Part shown: positions 35,154 to 44,313 of the stretch, piece by piece
How positions within the stretch are numbered: the first letter of the stretch is position 1
Layout: every line of letters begins with the position of its first letter
Source of the DNA: Rathayibacter rathayi
Lineage (GTDB): Bacteria > Actinomycetota > Actinomycetes > Actinomycetales > Microbacteriaceae
Assembly: GCF_004011095.1 (NCBI RefSeq)
Contig: NZ_CP028129.1
Coordinates: forward strand, 2,790,001 to 2,854,000
DNA: 64,000 bases
Direction of reading: 5' to 3'
The notes under the pieces: model-generated
Databases searched by the model: none
Seen by the model: only the letters and a program-made list of their open reading frames with translations
What the model was told of the DNA's origin: nothing
Program-made: the position numbers and the translations under genes

Positions 35154-36342
35154 CGGCTGGCCCCGCATCGACGATTCGCCCAGCCTCGACGATTCGCCCA
35201 GCCTCGATCCGCACGGTGTGCACGGCCAGCGCCTCCGGCACGTCGTCGAAGACCGCCGCCGTGATCAACACCTGCTCATAGTCGGCGACGACGGAGGCGA
35301 GCCGCTCGCGTCGCCGCGCATCCAGTTCGGCAAAGACGTCGTCGAGCATGAGCACCGGGTCGCCCATCGGGGAGTCGCGGCGCAGCAACTCCGCTGACCC
35401 CAGCTTCAGCGCTAGTGCGAACGACCAGCTCTCGCCGTGGCTGGCGTATCCCTTCGCCGGCAACGCATTGAGCTCGAACTGCACGTCGTCGCGGTGCGGG
35501 CCGACGAGGGAGATCCCCCGCTCAAGCTCGCGGCGGCGCACCCCGGTTAACGCCGTCGCGAACGACTCCGCCAGACTCTCGCCCGCGGTTGGCGAGGCGG
35601 AGCCCGGCTGCTCCACCGGCTCGCCGTCGTCGTCGACCGCGCCCTCGATGCTCAATCGTGAGCGGAGCACCGGGCGCTGGTCGGCGCCGGCGACCGCCTC
35701 GTAGGCCGCGCGCACCGGACCGCTCAGCTCCTCCACCAGGGTGAGTCGGGACTGCATGATCTCGGTTCCGAGCGCGATCAGGCGCTCGTCCCAGATGTCG
35801 AGGGTTCCGAGTTTCGAGGCGTCGCGGACACCGCTCGCCCGCGCCGACTTCAGCAGGGAGTTGCGCTGGCGCAGCACGCGATCGTAGTCGGACTGCACCG
35901 CGCTCATCCGGGGCGAGCGGAGGACCACCAACTGGTCCAGGAAGCGCCGCCGCGCGGACGGATCGCCGCGGATCAGCAGAAGATCCTCCGGTGCGAAGAG
36001 CACGCTCGAGAAGAAGCGGGGGAGCTCGCGCGGCTTGATCCCACCGCGATTGATCTGTGCGCGGTTGGGCGAGGAGCGGTTGATCTGCACCTCGGCGAGC
36101 AACTCGCGCTCCCCGTTTCGGAGCCGCGCGCGCACCACCGCGCTGTCGCGGCCCGCGCGGATGAGCGCCTGATCGCTCGACACGCGGTGCGAGCCGAGGG
36201 TGGAGAGGTAGCCGAGCGATTCGACCAGGTTCGTCTTGCCCTGCCCGTTCCGCCCGACGAACAGGTTCGCCCCCGGGACGAGCGCAACATCGACCGACTC
36301 GTAGTTTCGAAAGTCGCTGAGCGCCAGCTGCGTCACCTGCAC
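35146..36342 (-). CDS. recF: RecF recombination protein
   Basis: This 398-residue SMC-like ATPase begins MQVTQLALSDFRNYESVDV. It has Walker A (VGRNGQGKTNLVES), a signature-like region and a Walker B/D-loop MLDDVFAELDARRRERL, preceded by FSSVLFAPEDLLLIRG. RecF acts with RecO and RecR to load RecA at single-strand gaps. It starts 224 bp downstream of gnd, past a strong terminator, so it probably has its own promoter. It overlaps dciA. Confidence 0.96.
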   Translation of the reverse strand: MQVTQLALSDFRNYESVDVALVPGANLFVGRNGQGKTNLVESLGYLSTLGSHRVSSDQALIRAGRDSAVVRARLRNGERELLAEVQINRSSPNRAQINRGGIKPRELPRFFSSVLFAPEDLLLIRGDPSARRRFLDQLVVLRSPRMSAVQSDYDRVLRQRNSLLKSARASGVRDASKLGTLDIWDERLIALGTEIMQSRLTLVEELSGPVRAAYEAVAGADQRPVLRSRLSIEGAVDDDGEPVEQPGSASPTAGESLAESFATALTGVRRRELERGISLVGPHRDDVQFELNALPAKGYASHGESWSFALALKLGSAELLRRDSPMGDPVLMLDDVFAELDARRRERLASVVADYEQVLITAAVFDDVPEALAVHTVRIEAGRIVEAGRIVDAGPADG

Positions 36343-36414
36343 GTCGCGCTCCTCTCCTCCGCCCCGCCGCCCCCTAACAGACCATCGTCCCCCGCAATGT
36401 GGAGGCGGCCGAAG

Positions 36415-36461
36415 GCCCGCCGCCCCCGTGAGAGCATCCCTGCCTCACGGGGGCGGCGGGC
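36415..36461 (-). terminator. Very strong GC hairpin between gnd and recF
   Basis: A perfect 18-bp stem (GCCCGCCGCCCCCGTGAG / CTCACGGGGGCGGCGGGC) with an 11-nt loop, 106 bp after the gnd stop on its strand. It lacks a T-tract, as is common for actinobacterial terminators. Confidence 0.75.
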
Positions 36462-36566
36462 CGCAGTCCGCCGTCCGTCACCGGCTCTGCACAACGCCAC
36501 CACCCCTGGAAGCCGACCGCCGCGAGGCCGGGCAGGGACCGGCCGAGCCCGTCGATTGAGCTCCGC

Positions 36567-37454
36567 TCAATCGACGGCTTTAACGGAGTGCCCGCCGAAC
36601 TGGTTGCGCAGCGCCGCGACGGCCTTCATCGCGGGAGAGTCCTCCTGACGGGAGACGAAGCGCGCGAAGATCGAGGCGCTGATCGTCGGCACCGGGACGG
36701 CATTGTTGATGGCCTCCTCGATGGTCCAGCGGCCCTCGCCCGAGTCCTGCACGTAGCCCTCGATGTTCTTGAAGTCCGGGTCCTGCTCGAGGGCGCGGAC
36801 GAGGAGCTCGAGCAGCCAGGACCGAACGACCGTGCCGCGCTGCCACGCCTTGAAGGTGCCGGTGACGTCCTTGATGATGTCGCTGCGGGTTTCAAGGAGC
36901 TCGTAACCCTCGGCGAACGCCTGCATCAGGGCATATTCGATGCCGTTGTGCACCATTTTCGCGTAGTGGCCCGCGCCGACCTCGCCGACGTGGACGAAGC
37001 CCTCTTCGCGGGGACCCTCCGGACGCAGCGCGTCGAAGACGGGCATCGCGTACTCGACGAGCTCCTTCGGGCCGCCGACCATGAGGCCGTAGCCGTTCTG
37101 TAGACCCCAGACCCCGCCGGAGACTCCGGCGTCGATGTAGTGGATGCCCTTCGGCTTCAGCAGGGCGTCGTGCTTGAAGTCCTCGGTGAAGCGGGAGTTG
37201 CCACCGTCGATGACAAGGTCGCCCTCGGCAAGCTTCTCCGAGAGGTCCTTCACGACCGCGTCGGTGATCTCGCCGGCCGGGACCATCACCCAGACGATCC
37301 GGGGGGAGGGGAGCGCGGCGATCATCTCGTCGAGCGAGGCGGCGTCCGAGACGTCCGGGTTCCGGTCGTAACCGGTGACCTCGAGGCCCTTCGAGCGGAG
37401 GCGGGAGCGCATGTTATCGCCCATCTTGCCGAGGCCGACGAGTCCGATGTGCAT
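36567..37454 (-). CDS. gnd: 6-phosphogluconate dehydrogenase, short (YqeC/GndA-like) form
   Basis: This 295-residue protein has a Rossmann start (MHIGLVGLGKMGDNMRSRL), the substrate motif DAGVSGGVWGLQNGYGLMVGG and catalytic KMVHNGIEYALMQAFAEGYELL. It oxidises and decarboxylates 6-phosphogluconate to ribulose 5-phosphate. The short length matches the actinobacterial enzyme found between dnaN and recF. It starts 84 bp after dnaN on the same strand. Confidence 0.95.
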   Translation of the reverse strand: MHIGLVGLGKMGDNMRSRLRSKGLEVTGYDRNPDVSDAASLDEMIAALPSPRIVWVMVPAGEITDAVVKDLSEKLAEGDLVIDGGNSRFTEDFKHDALLKPKGIHYIDAGVSGGVWGLQNGYGLMVGGPKELVEYAMPVFDALRPEGPREEGFVHVGEVGAGHYAKMVHNGIEYALMQAFAEGYELLETRSDIIKDVTGTFKAWQRGTVVRSWLLELLVRALEQDPDFKNIEGYVQDSGEGRWTIEEAINNAVPVPTISASIFARFVSRQEDSPAMKAVAALRNQFGGHSVKAVD

Positions 37455-37538
37455 GGTGAACCTTCCTGGATTCGTTGTCCGGCGGGCGGGCGCTCGTCGG
37501 GAGCGGGGCGGTCGCGGCTCTGCGATCCGGGGCGGTGG

Positions 37539-38690
37539 TCAGCGCAGCAGCAGGTTGGGCTGGAGCAGGTAGCGGTAGCTGTCGCTGCCGGGCTGTTCCC
37601 GCGAGGTCTGCGCGGTGATCAGGACAGGGCCGGGCTTGTTGGGGTTTTCAGTCTTCGTGAACGCGATGCGCACGAATTCGGAGTGGACGGCGGCGAGGCC
37701 GTCGAGCAGGAACTGCGGCTTGAGCGAGACGACCACGTCGTCCCCGGTCACGATCGCGTCGATGCTCTCGGACGCCTGCGCCTGCTCGGAGCCAATGGCC
37801 TCGAGGGTGAGCCCGTCGCTGCTGAAGCTGAAGCGGAGGGCGGCCTCGCGCTCGAGCACGAGTGAGACGCGGCGGACGGCTTCGATGAGGTCGCTGGTCG
37901 ACATCACCGCGTAGTTCTCGACGGAGGCGGGGAAGAGGCGCTTCACGGGCGGGAAGTTGCCCTTGATCAGGAGCGAGGTGACGGTCTTGCGATCGGCGGT
38001 GAACGCGATCAGCTCGCGTTCGTCGCGGTTCGTGATCGCGATCGAGACGGTGCCGGAGTGGCCGAAGGTCTTGCCGACCTCCTGGAGCGTGCGCGCCGGC
38101 ACCAGAGCGGTGAGCGGCTGAGCCGGCGCCGGATTGTCGCCGTTGTCCCAGTCGATCTCGCGGACGGCGACCCGGTAGCGGTCGGTCGCGACGAGTCCGA
38201 TCGTGTTCTCGGTGATCTCGAGCTGCACGCCCGTGATGACCGGAGTGACGTCGTCGCGGGAGGCGGCGACCGCCACCTGCGAGACCGCTGCCGCGAAGGC
38301 GTCCGCCGGGACGAGACCGGTAGAGGCGTCGATCTCGGGGATGCTCGGGTACTCCTCCACGGGCATTTGCAGCAGCGTGAAGTGCGCTGAGCCGGCCGAG
38401 ACCGAGACGCGCGACTCCTCCGTGGCGATCCGCACAGGCGCATTCGGCAGGCGGTTCGCGATATCGGCGAGGAGGCGGCCCGAGACCAGGACGGTCCCCG
38501 TCTCCTCGACGTCTGCTGCGATCTGCGTCTGCGCGGACACCTCGTAATCGAAGGAGGACAGCGTCAGACCCTCGGCGGTCGCCTCGATGAGGACCCCGGA
38601 GAGGATCGGCAGGGTCGTGCGCTGCGGGAGCAGCTTGACCGCGAAGGACACCGCCTCGCTGAAGACATCGCGGTTGGCTTGGAACCTCAC
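37539..38690 (-). CDS. dnaN: DNA polymerase III beta subunit (sliding clamp)
   Basis: This 383-residue protein begins VRFQANRDVFSEAVSFAVKLLPQRTTLPILSGVLIEA, the conserved actinobacterial DnaN start. It has three repeating clamp folds and ends RYLLQPNLLLR, close to the usual YLLMPVRL end. The ring-shaped dimer holds the replicative polymerase on DNA. The GTG at 38690 was chosen for this conserved start. The frame upstream of it is not clamp-like. Confidence 0.97.
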   Translation of the reverse strand: MRFQANRDVFSEAVSFAVKLLPQRTTLPILSGVLIEATAEGLTLSSFDYEVSAQTQIAADVEETGTVLVSGRLLADIANRLPNAPVRIATEESRVSVSAGSAHFTLLQMPVEEYPSIPEIDASTGLVPADAFAAAVSQVAVAASRDDVTPVITGVQLEITENTIGLVATDRYRVAVREIDWDNGDNPAPAQPLTALVPARTLQEVGKTFGHSGTVSIAITNRDERELIAFTADRKTVTSLLIKGNFPPVKRLFPASVENYAVMSTSDLIEAVRRVSLVLEREAALRFSFSSDGLTLEAIGSEQAQASESIDAIVTGDDVVVSLKPQFLLDGLAAVHSEFVRIAFTKTENPNKPGPVLITAQTSREQPGSDSYRYLLQPNLLLR

Positions 38691-39260
38691 GAGTACACCC
38701 CTGACGAGTCGCGGACGAAGACCGTCGCCCATCGTACCCGCCGGGCTCGGCGCGCTCGGAGGCGGATCGCGGCCGAGAGCTCCCGAGCCGCTGTGGAGAG
38801 GTTGCCGGTCGAGGTCTAATTAAAGAGAGAACTGCGTTAACAGTGTTAACAGGTGTGGAAACTGTGGAAAACGCTTCGGGCCCCTACTGCGCAGAGGGAT
38901 CGGAGCTACCCGCCCCTGTGGAGGGAGTGTGAGCGCGGCCGTGGACGCCCTGTGGAGCGATTCGGGCCGACCCACCGCCCTCCACAGGCGGGCGTTCCGG
39001 GCGCACAATCCCGAGGCGGTTGTCCACAGTTATCCACAGGTTCCTCACACTGTGGAAATCGACGGCTGTGGCGCGTGAGACGGCGTGTCAGGCGCACGGA
39101 TGACGAGACGCGAGGGGTCGACGGCGAGGAGCAGCGATCCGTCTTTGCTGGTCGACGAGCCACGCAGCGGAGTCTCGAGACCCACGGACCGTGCTCCTCC
39201 TGTCGATCCATCGAACATCGGATGCAGGGAAGGATGTCGCCCGTAGGGGACGGCCGGGAG
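38691..39260. other. oriC: Probable oriC: dnaA-dnaN intergenic region
   Basis: This 570-bp gap contains an AT-rich stretch (about 38814-38870: TCTAATTAAAGAGAGAAC, then GTTAACAGTGTTAAC) that could be the unwinding element. DnaA boxes are TTGTCCACA at 39020-39028, TTATCCACA at 39030-39038, and TGTGGAAAC and TGTGGAAAA at 38854 and 38863. Several looser TGTGGA copies lie between 38790 and 39055. The dnaA-dnaN gap is the normal origin site in Actinobacteria. The right part (39061-39260) shows no gene and includes a degenerate dispersed repeat at about 39149-39185. Confidence 0.82.
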
Positions 39261-40685
39261 CTAGCGGTTGGTCTTGATGCGGGTGGTCAGCTCGGTGACC
39301 TGGTTGTAGATGCTGCGGCGCTCCTTCATGAGCTCCGAGATCTTTTTGTTCGCGTACATGACGGTCGTGTGGTCGCGGTTGCCGAACAGCTGACCGATCT
39401 TGGGCAGCGAGAGATTTGTCAGCTCGCGGCAGAGGTACATCGCAATCTGGCGTGCGGTGGCCACGGCTTGAGAGCGCGACGATCCGTAGAGGTCGTCGAC
39501 CGTCAGCTTGAAGTAGTCCGCGGTGTGATTGATGATGTCCACCGGCGAGATGACGTTGTCCTCGTCGAGCGTGATCAGGTCTTTTAGCACGGTCTGCACG
39601 AGCGACATGTCGACCGGAGTGCGGTTCAGGCTCGCGAACGCGGTGACGCGGATGAGCGTCCCCTCGAGTTCGCGGATGTTGCTCGACACCTTCGACGCCA
39701 TGAACTCGAGGATCTCGTCCGGGACGAGCAGTTTCTCGCTCACCGCCTTCTTGCGGAGAATCGCGATGCGCGTCTCAAGGTCCGGCGCCTGCACATCGGT
39801 GATCAGGCCCCACTCGAAGCGCGAGCGCATCCGGTCCTCGAAGCCGGTCAGGGCCTTCGGCGGCAGATCGGAGGTGATCACGACCTGCTTGTTGTGGTCG
39901 TGCAGCTGGTTGAAGGTGTGGAAGAAGGCCTCCTGCGTCTCGGCCTTTCCCTGCAAAAACTGAATGTCGTCGATCAGGAGGATGTCGACGTTGCGATAGC
40001 GGCCGTGGAAGGCGTTGCCCCGGTTATTCGCGATCGAGTTGATGAAATCATTGGTGAACTCCTCGCTCGAGACGTACCGCACGCGGATCCCCGGATAGAG
40101 GCTCATGGCGTAGTGGCCGATGGCGTGCAGGAGGTGCGTCTTGCCGAGCCCCGAGTCGCCGTAGACGAAGAGCGGGTTGTAGGCCTTGGCGGGCGCTTCG
40201 GCGACGGCGACAGCCGCGGCGTGGGCGAACCGGTTGGAGCCTCCGATGACAAAGTTGTCGAAGCTGTATTTGGGATTCAGCCGGGTGTCCGTGGCCGGCA
40301 CGGTCCGCAGCTCCTCGACGACACCGGTCGGCGCGACTATGGCCGAGGAGGCGTTGCTGGGCTCGAACGGGTTCGTCGAGTCCTGGGTCGACGGGGAGTT
40401 CAGGGGCTCGTGCTCGATGTCGGGGTTTACCACGAATGCGAAGGTCGTGACGCCGAAGGAGTCGTCGAGCGTCCCGATCGCGCTGAGCAGGGGCACGCGC
40501 ACGCGCTGTTCGAGCATCCCGCGGGTGAATTCGTTCGGGACCTCGAGGTAGAAGGTGCCCGCCATGATGCCCTTGGGCTCCACCAGCGAGACGAATCCGT
40601 AGAGGGGAGCGGTGATCCGCTCGTCCTGGGACAGTGCGCCGAGGATCACGTTCCACGCGTTGACCATCGACGTGTCGCCTGTCAT
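39261..40685 (-). CDS. dnaA: Chromosomal replication initiator DnaA
   Basis: This 474-residue protein has an N-terminal domain I (VNAWNVILGAL), a variable linker and the AAA+ domain with Walker A (GDSGLGKTHLLHAIGHY), Walker B (DILLIDDIQFLQGK) and sensor motifs (VITSDLPPKAL, FEDRMRSRFEWGL). The C-terminal DNA-binding domain ends with the DnaA signature QIAMYLCRELTNLSLPKIG and FGNRDHTTVMYA. It binds DnaA boxes and melts oriC. GGAG lies 5 bp before the ATG at 40685. Confidence 0.98.
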   Translation of the reverse strand: MTGDTSMVNAWNVILGALSQDERITAPLYGFVSLVEPKGIMAGTFYLEVPNEFTRGMLEQRVRVPLLSAIGTLDDSFGVTTFAFVVNPDIEHEPLNSPSTQDSTNPFEPSNASSAIVAPTGVVEELRTVPATDTRLNPKYSFDNFVIGGSNRFAHAAAVAVAEAPAKAYNPLFVYGDSGLGKTHLLHAIGHYAMSLYPGIRVRYVSSEEFTNDFINSIANNRGNAFHGRYRNVDILLIDDIQFLQGKAETQEAFFHTFNQLHDHNKQVVITSDLPPKALTGFEDRMRSRFEWGLITDVQAPDLETRIAILRKKAVSEKLLVPDEILEFMASKVSSNIRELEGTLIRVTAFASLNRTPVDMSLVQTVLKDLITLDEDNVISPVDIINHTADYFKLTVDDLYGSSRSQAVATARQIAMYLCRELTNLSLPKIGQLFGNRDHTTVMYANKKISELMKERRSIYNQVTELTTRIKTNR

Positions 40686-41181
40686 CTGTCTCCGGTCCTG
40701 GGTGGTGTCGCTGTGAAGCCGCTACGGGAGTCGCCGAGTCCGGAGGCCGTCGCGGGGCGGTTGTGAGCCGCGAACCGAGGCGCGGTCTCGTGTGCCGTTC
40801 CTCCACAGGGTTGTCCACCGGCCTCGAGTGATGCCTGTGCGGGAGCGGGAAGACGCGGATCCCACCTGTGGATAACTGCGGCTCAACACCGTAACGAACG
40901 GAGCCGACGGGAGACAAATCCACCACAGCAACTCCCGCGTGTCAATGCGCGGAAGCCCGTGCCGCCGGTGCATGATCGAGGTTTCGACCCGATCACATTT
41001 GACCGGCGACGGTGCAGGCCGTAGCTTTAATCAGTTGACGCCTGCCCGGTGTCGTCCGTGCGACCCTCGTGGGTCTCGCGGAGTCGCAGCCGGGACCCCT
41101 TGCTTCCCGGAGGATCCGAGTCACCGCCCGAGAGGGCGGCACCGGTTCGCGCCGCGGAACACGTACGTGGAGATCTGAATC
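40686..41181. promoter_or_regulatory. dnaA-rpmH divergent regulatory region with DnaA-box sites
   Basis: This 496-bp gap between the divergent dnaA and rpmH genes includes TTGTCCACC (40811-40819), TCCACAGGG just before it, and TGTGGATAA (40867-40875), consistent with dnaA autoregulation. A TTGACG hexamer near 41035 could belong to the rpmH promoter. I see no gene. Confidence 0.6.
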
Positions 41182-41319
41182 ATGAGCAAGCGAACCTTCC
41201 AGCCGAACAACCGTCGTCGCGCCAAGGTGCACGGCTTCCGCCTGCGCATGCGCACCCGTGCCGGCCGTGCCATCCTGAGCGCTCGTCGCGCCAAGGGGCG
41301 CACCGAGCTCTCCGCCTAG
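41182..41319 (+). CDS. rpmH: 50S ribosomal protein L34
   Basis: This 45-residue protein ([19 protein letters not shown], with [17 protein letters not shown]) matches L34 over its whole length. It is a small basic protein of the large ribosomal subunit. It is the first gene of the rightward rpmH-rnpA-yidD-yidC-jag-rsmG-parAB group. Confidence 0.98.
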   Translation: MSKRTFQPNNRRRAKVHGFRLRMRTRAGRAILSARRAKGRTELSA

Positions 41320-41341
41320 TAGCGACCGGTACCGACCAGCG

Positions 41342-41695
41342 GTGCTGGCCAGAGCCAATCGCATCGTCCACGGAGGCGAGTACCGGACAGTCGTCCGTCG
41401 CGGTGTGCGGTCCACAGGGCCGCACACCGTCACGTATGTCCGCCGTTCCTCGGTGGCCGATCCTGTGCGGTTCGGATTCATCGTCGCGAAAACGGTCGGC
41501 ACGGCGGTGACGCGCAATACCGTGCGTCGCCGGCTGAAGGCGGTGGCCTTTGAACTCGTTCGCGACATCGACCCGGGCACCCAGGTGGTGGTCCGTGCTC
41601 TGCCCGGCAGTGCCGACGCTCCCTGGTCAGATCTGAGGGCCGAGGTCGCTACCGCGATGGCGCGGGCCCTGCGGAAGAGCGGAGCCCGCTCGTGA
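41342..41695 (+). CDS. rnpA: Ribonuclease P protein component
   Basis: This 117-residue protein has the RNase P protein motif RFGFIVAKTVGTAVTRNTVRRRLKAV, which includes the conserved RNxxRR segment. It partners the catalytic RNA to mature tRNA 5' ends. The GTG start is at 41342, 22 bp after rpmH. It overlaps yidD by 4 bp (GTGA). Confidence 0.97.
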   Translation: MLARANRIVHGGEYRTVVRRGVRSTGPHTVTYVRRSSVADPVRFGFIVAKTVGTAVTRNTVRRRLKAVAFELVRDIDPGTQVVVRALPGSADAPWSDLRAEVATAMARALRKSGARS

Positions 41696-42054
41696 GTGCG
41701 GTGCTCCCCCGTTGCGAGTCCTGGTCCGCCGGGCTTGGTTGGACGGTGGTCCTGCTCCCGCGGAATGTCGGCGTCCTGCTCCTGGTCGTCTATCGGGCCG
41801 TCGTCTCTCCGCTCTACGGGGATGTCTGCCGCTACTACCCCTCGTGCTCCGCGTACGCGCTCCAGGCGGTCCAGTTCCACGGGCTCGTCCTCGGCTCCGT
41901 CCTCGCGGCCCGCCGTCTGCTCCGCTGCCACCCGTGGGCGGCTGGCGGCATCGACGACGTCCCGACCTCGATCCCCCTGCACCGACCGGCTTCCGGCCGG
42001 ACCCGCTTCGCTGTGACGCGAGCTGGGTTCGTCGTGGGCCCTCGAAAGGACTGA
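41692..42054 (+). CDS. yidD: YidD membrane insertion efficiency factor
   Basis: This 120-residue protein has the YidD signature YRAVVSPLYGDVCRYYPSCSAYALQAVQFHG and LLRCHPWAAGGIDDVP. YidD is a membrane-associated helper of membrane-protein insertion encoded between rnpA and yidC. It is longer than the usual 70-90 residues because of extra N- and C-terminal parts. Confidence 0.95.
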   Translation: MSAVLPRCESWSAGLGWTVVLLPRNVGVLLLVVYRAVVSPLYGDVCRYYPSCSAYALQAVQFHGLVLGSVLAARRLLRCHPWAAGGIDDVPTSIPLHRPASGRTRFAVTRAGFVVGPRKD

Positions 42055-42063
42055 CCTCACTTC

Positions 42064-43023
42064 ATGGACCTCCTCGGCACGATCCTCTGGCCCCTCAAGT
42101 GGGTGGTCGAGCTCCTCCTCGTTGCCTTCCACCAGCTGCTGACGTTCACCGGCATGGAGGCGGCCGCAGGAATCACCTGGGTCCTCTCGATCGTCGGCCT
42201 GGTCATCGTCATCCGCGCCGCGCTCATCCCAATCTTCGTCAAGCAGATCAAGAGCCAGCGCCGGATGCTCGAAGTCGCACCCCAGCTCAAGAAGATCCAG
42301 GACAAGTACAAGGGCAAGCGCGACCAACTGTCCCGCGAGGCGATGTCCCGCGAGACGATGGAGCTCTACAAGAAGACGGGCACCAATCCGCTCGCCTCCT
42401 GTCTGCCACTGCTGATCCAGATGCCGATCTTCTTCAGTCTGTTCTCGGTCCTGAATGCGGCGCAGCACAGCCAAAGGGGCGTCGGTCCGCTCGATGAGAC
42501 ACTCGCCCGCCAGTTTGGCGAGGCCAACCTGTTCGGCGTCGCTCCGCTGCACCAGTCGATCCAGGGTGCGCTCGCCCAGGGAGGCCAGGAGCCGGTCATC
42601 GTCATCGCGGTGATCATGGTGGTCTTGATGACCGCCTCGCAGTTCATTACCCAGCTGCAGATCGTCTCGAAAAACATGTCGCCCGAGGCCAAGGCTTCGC
42701 CGACGTTCAAGCAGCAGCGGATCCTGCTGTACATCCTCCCCCTCGTCTTCGCCTTCTCCGGTTTCGCCTTCCCCCTCGGCGTGATGTTCTACTGGCTGAC
42801 CTCGAACATCTGGACGATGATTCAGCAGTTCATCGTTATCCGGAACATGCCGACCCCGGGTAGCGAGGCCGCGAAGGCCCGCGAGGAGCGCCTTCGCCGT
42901 AAGGGAAAGTTGGTCGAGGAGACGACGGTCGCCGGCGATGTCACCCTGGTTGAGAAGAAGGCCGTTCAGCGCACACAGCCCGTGAGTAAGAACCGCTCCA
43001 AGAAGCAAGCCGGAAAGAAGTAG
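42064..43023 (+). CDS. yidC: YidC/Oxa1 membrane protein insertase
   Basis: This 319-residue protein has five hydrophobic segments and the YidC core ITWVLSIVGLVIVIRAALIPIFVKQIKSQRRM, NPLASCLPLLIQMPIFFSLFSVL and FPLGVMFYWLTSNIWTMIQQF. It has a long charged cytoplasmic tail rich in Lys. It inserts membrane proteins alone or with SecYEG. It lacks the large periplasmic domain of proteobacterial YidC, as expected. The start is 9 bp after yidD. Confidence 0.97.
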   Translation: MDLLGTILWPLKWVVELLLVAFHQLLTFTGMEAAAGITWVLSIVGLVIVIRAALIPIFVKQIKSQRRMLEVAPQLKKIQDKYKGKRDQLSREAMSRETMELYKKTGTNPLASCLPLLIQMPIFFSLFSVLNAAQHSQRGVGPLDETLARQFGEANLFGVAPLHQSIQGALAQGGQEPVIVIAVIMVVLMTASQFITQLQIVSKNMSPEAKASPTFKQQRILLYILPLVFAFSGFAFPLGVMFYWLTSNIWTMIQQFIVIRNMPTPGSEAAKAREERLRRKGKLVEETTVAGDVTLVEKKAVQRTQPVSKNRSKKQAGKK

Positions 43024-43030
43024 AGCCGCC

Positions 43031-43582
43031 ATGACTGATCCGATGCAGACCCTGTCCGACAACGTATCTGCGGCGATCGAGAACGTCGACGTGTCCGCTT
43101 CCGATGAGGCGGCCGAGTCGACGCTCTCGGAGCTCGAGGATGAGGGCGACGTCGCCGCCGATTACCTCGAGGAGTTCCTCGACATCTGCGACCTTGACGG
43201 TGACATCGACATCGAAGTGCGTAATGGCCGTGCCTACCTCTCGGTCACCGCCTCCGGCGACACCAACCTTCGAGTGCTCTCCCGCCCCGACGCGGTCCAG
43301 GCGCTGCAGGAGCTGACCAGGCTCGCGGTGCAGACGAAGACGGGTGCCTTCTCGCGCCTCATCCTCGATATCGGTGGTTCCCGTGATGCGCGCGAAGCTG
43401 AGCTGGCACAGCTCGTCGACCGGGCCGTCGAGCGCATTGAGGACGGCGCGACGTCCGCGTCACTGCCACCGATGTCGTCCTACGAGCGCAAGCTGGTGCA
43501 CGACCTGGTGAGCGAGCGCGGGTTCGTGTCGGAGTCGCGCGGCGAGGCTCGCGAGCGTCACACCGTCATCACCCGCGGCTGA
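43031..43582 (+). CDS. jag: Jag/KhpB-like R3H and KH domain RNA-binding protein
   Basis: This 183-residue protein has an acidic N-terminus, a KH-like domain (about 55-115, DGDIDIEVRNGRAYLSVTA) and an R3H domain at the C-terminus. The R3H part runs MSSYERKLVHDLVSERGFVSESRGEARERHTVI, where the R-x-x-x-H spacing is visible. Such proteins bind RNA and influence cell envelope growth. It is encoded 7 bp after yidC, its usual place. Confidence 0.93.
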   Translation: MTDPMQTLSDNVSAAIENVDVSASDEAAESTLSELEDEGDVAADYLEEFLDICDLDGDIDIEVRNGRAYLSVTASGDTNLRVLSRPDAVQALQELTRLAVQTKTGAFSRLILDIGGSRDAREAELAQLVDRAVERIEDGATSASLPPMSSYERKLVHDLVSERGFVSESRGEARERHTVITRG

Positions 43583-43587
43583 GCGGC

Positions 43588-44217
43588 GTGGAGTTGACGC
43601 TCGAGGCCGAACCCGCGGCCGCTGCGACGATCGCCGGCGATCGCTTGCCGGTGCTGCGGCGATTCACGAAGGCGCTGGCGGAGCAGGGTGAAGAGCGCGG
43701 TCTGATCGGACCTCTGGAGCTCCCGCGGCTCTGGACGCGGCACGTCCTCAACAGCGCTCTGGTGGCGCCTCTCCTGCGTCCGGGACTCGTGGGCGATGTC
43801 GGTAGTGGTGCGGGTCTTCCCGGCCTCGTGCTGGGCATTGTGCGGCCCGACGTCCGCTTCGTGCTCATCGAGCCGATGGAGCGCCGCATCATCTGGCTTC
43901 GAGAGCAGGTTGAGCAGCTGGAACTCGAGAATGTGTCGGTTATGCGAGCACGAGCCGAAGAGGTTCGTCTTCCTGAGGCCCTCGACCAGGTGACGGCACG
44001 AGCGGTCAGTGCGTTGTCGAAGTTGATCCCGCTGACCGCGCCGCTGCTGCGGCCCGGTGGCGAGTTGGTCCTGCTGAAGGGCATCAATGCCGAGAGAGAG
44101 ATCGACGCCGCGGCGAGGCAGATCCGGCGCTTTCAGGTGTCGCCGCCTGAGGTCGTCGTGCTCGGCGACGGCGTGCTCTCCGAGGTGACGAGGGTCGTCC
44201 GGGCTACAGTGGGGTGA
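43588..44217 (+). CDS. rsmG: 16S rRNA (guanine-N7) methyltransferase RsmG (GidB)
   Basis: This 209-residue protein has the SAM motif VGDVGSGAGLPGLVLGIVRPD, followed by LIEPMERRIIWLREQVEQL and ARAVSALSKLIPLTAPLLRPGGELVLLKG. RsmG methylates G527 of 16S rRNA (E. coli numbering). It uses a GTG start 5 bp after jag. parA follows after about 90 bp. Confidence 0.96.
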   Translation: MELTLEAEPAAAATIAGDRLPVLRRFTKALAEQGEERGLIGPLELPRLWTRHVLNSALVAPLLRPGLVGDVGSGAGLPGLVLGIVRPDVRFVLIEPMERRIIWLREQVEQLELENVSVMRARAEEVRLPEALDQVTARAVSALSKLIPLTAPLLRPGGELVLLKGINAEREIDAAARQIRRFQVSPPEVVVLGDGVLSEVTRVVRATVG

Positions 44218-44299
44218 TCGCCACGGCGCCGCAGTGAGCTGTCGACTCCTCGACCGTCGACCTGTCGGTGTTGCTGCCCATCCCACTCGCTGAGCGAAG

Positions 44300-44313
44300 G
44301 TTTCATGTGAAAC
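44300..44313. promoter_or_regulatory. parS: parS-like site overlapping the parA start
   Basis: GTTTCATGTGAAAC differs from the consensus core GTTTCACGTGAAAC at one central base. The GTG used as parA start (44307) lies inside the site, so ParB binding here could affect parAB expression. Confidence 0.8.
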
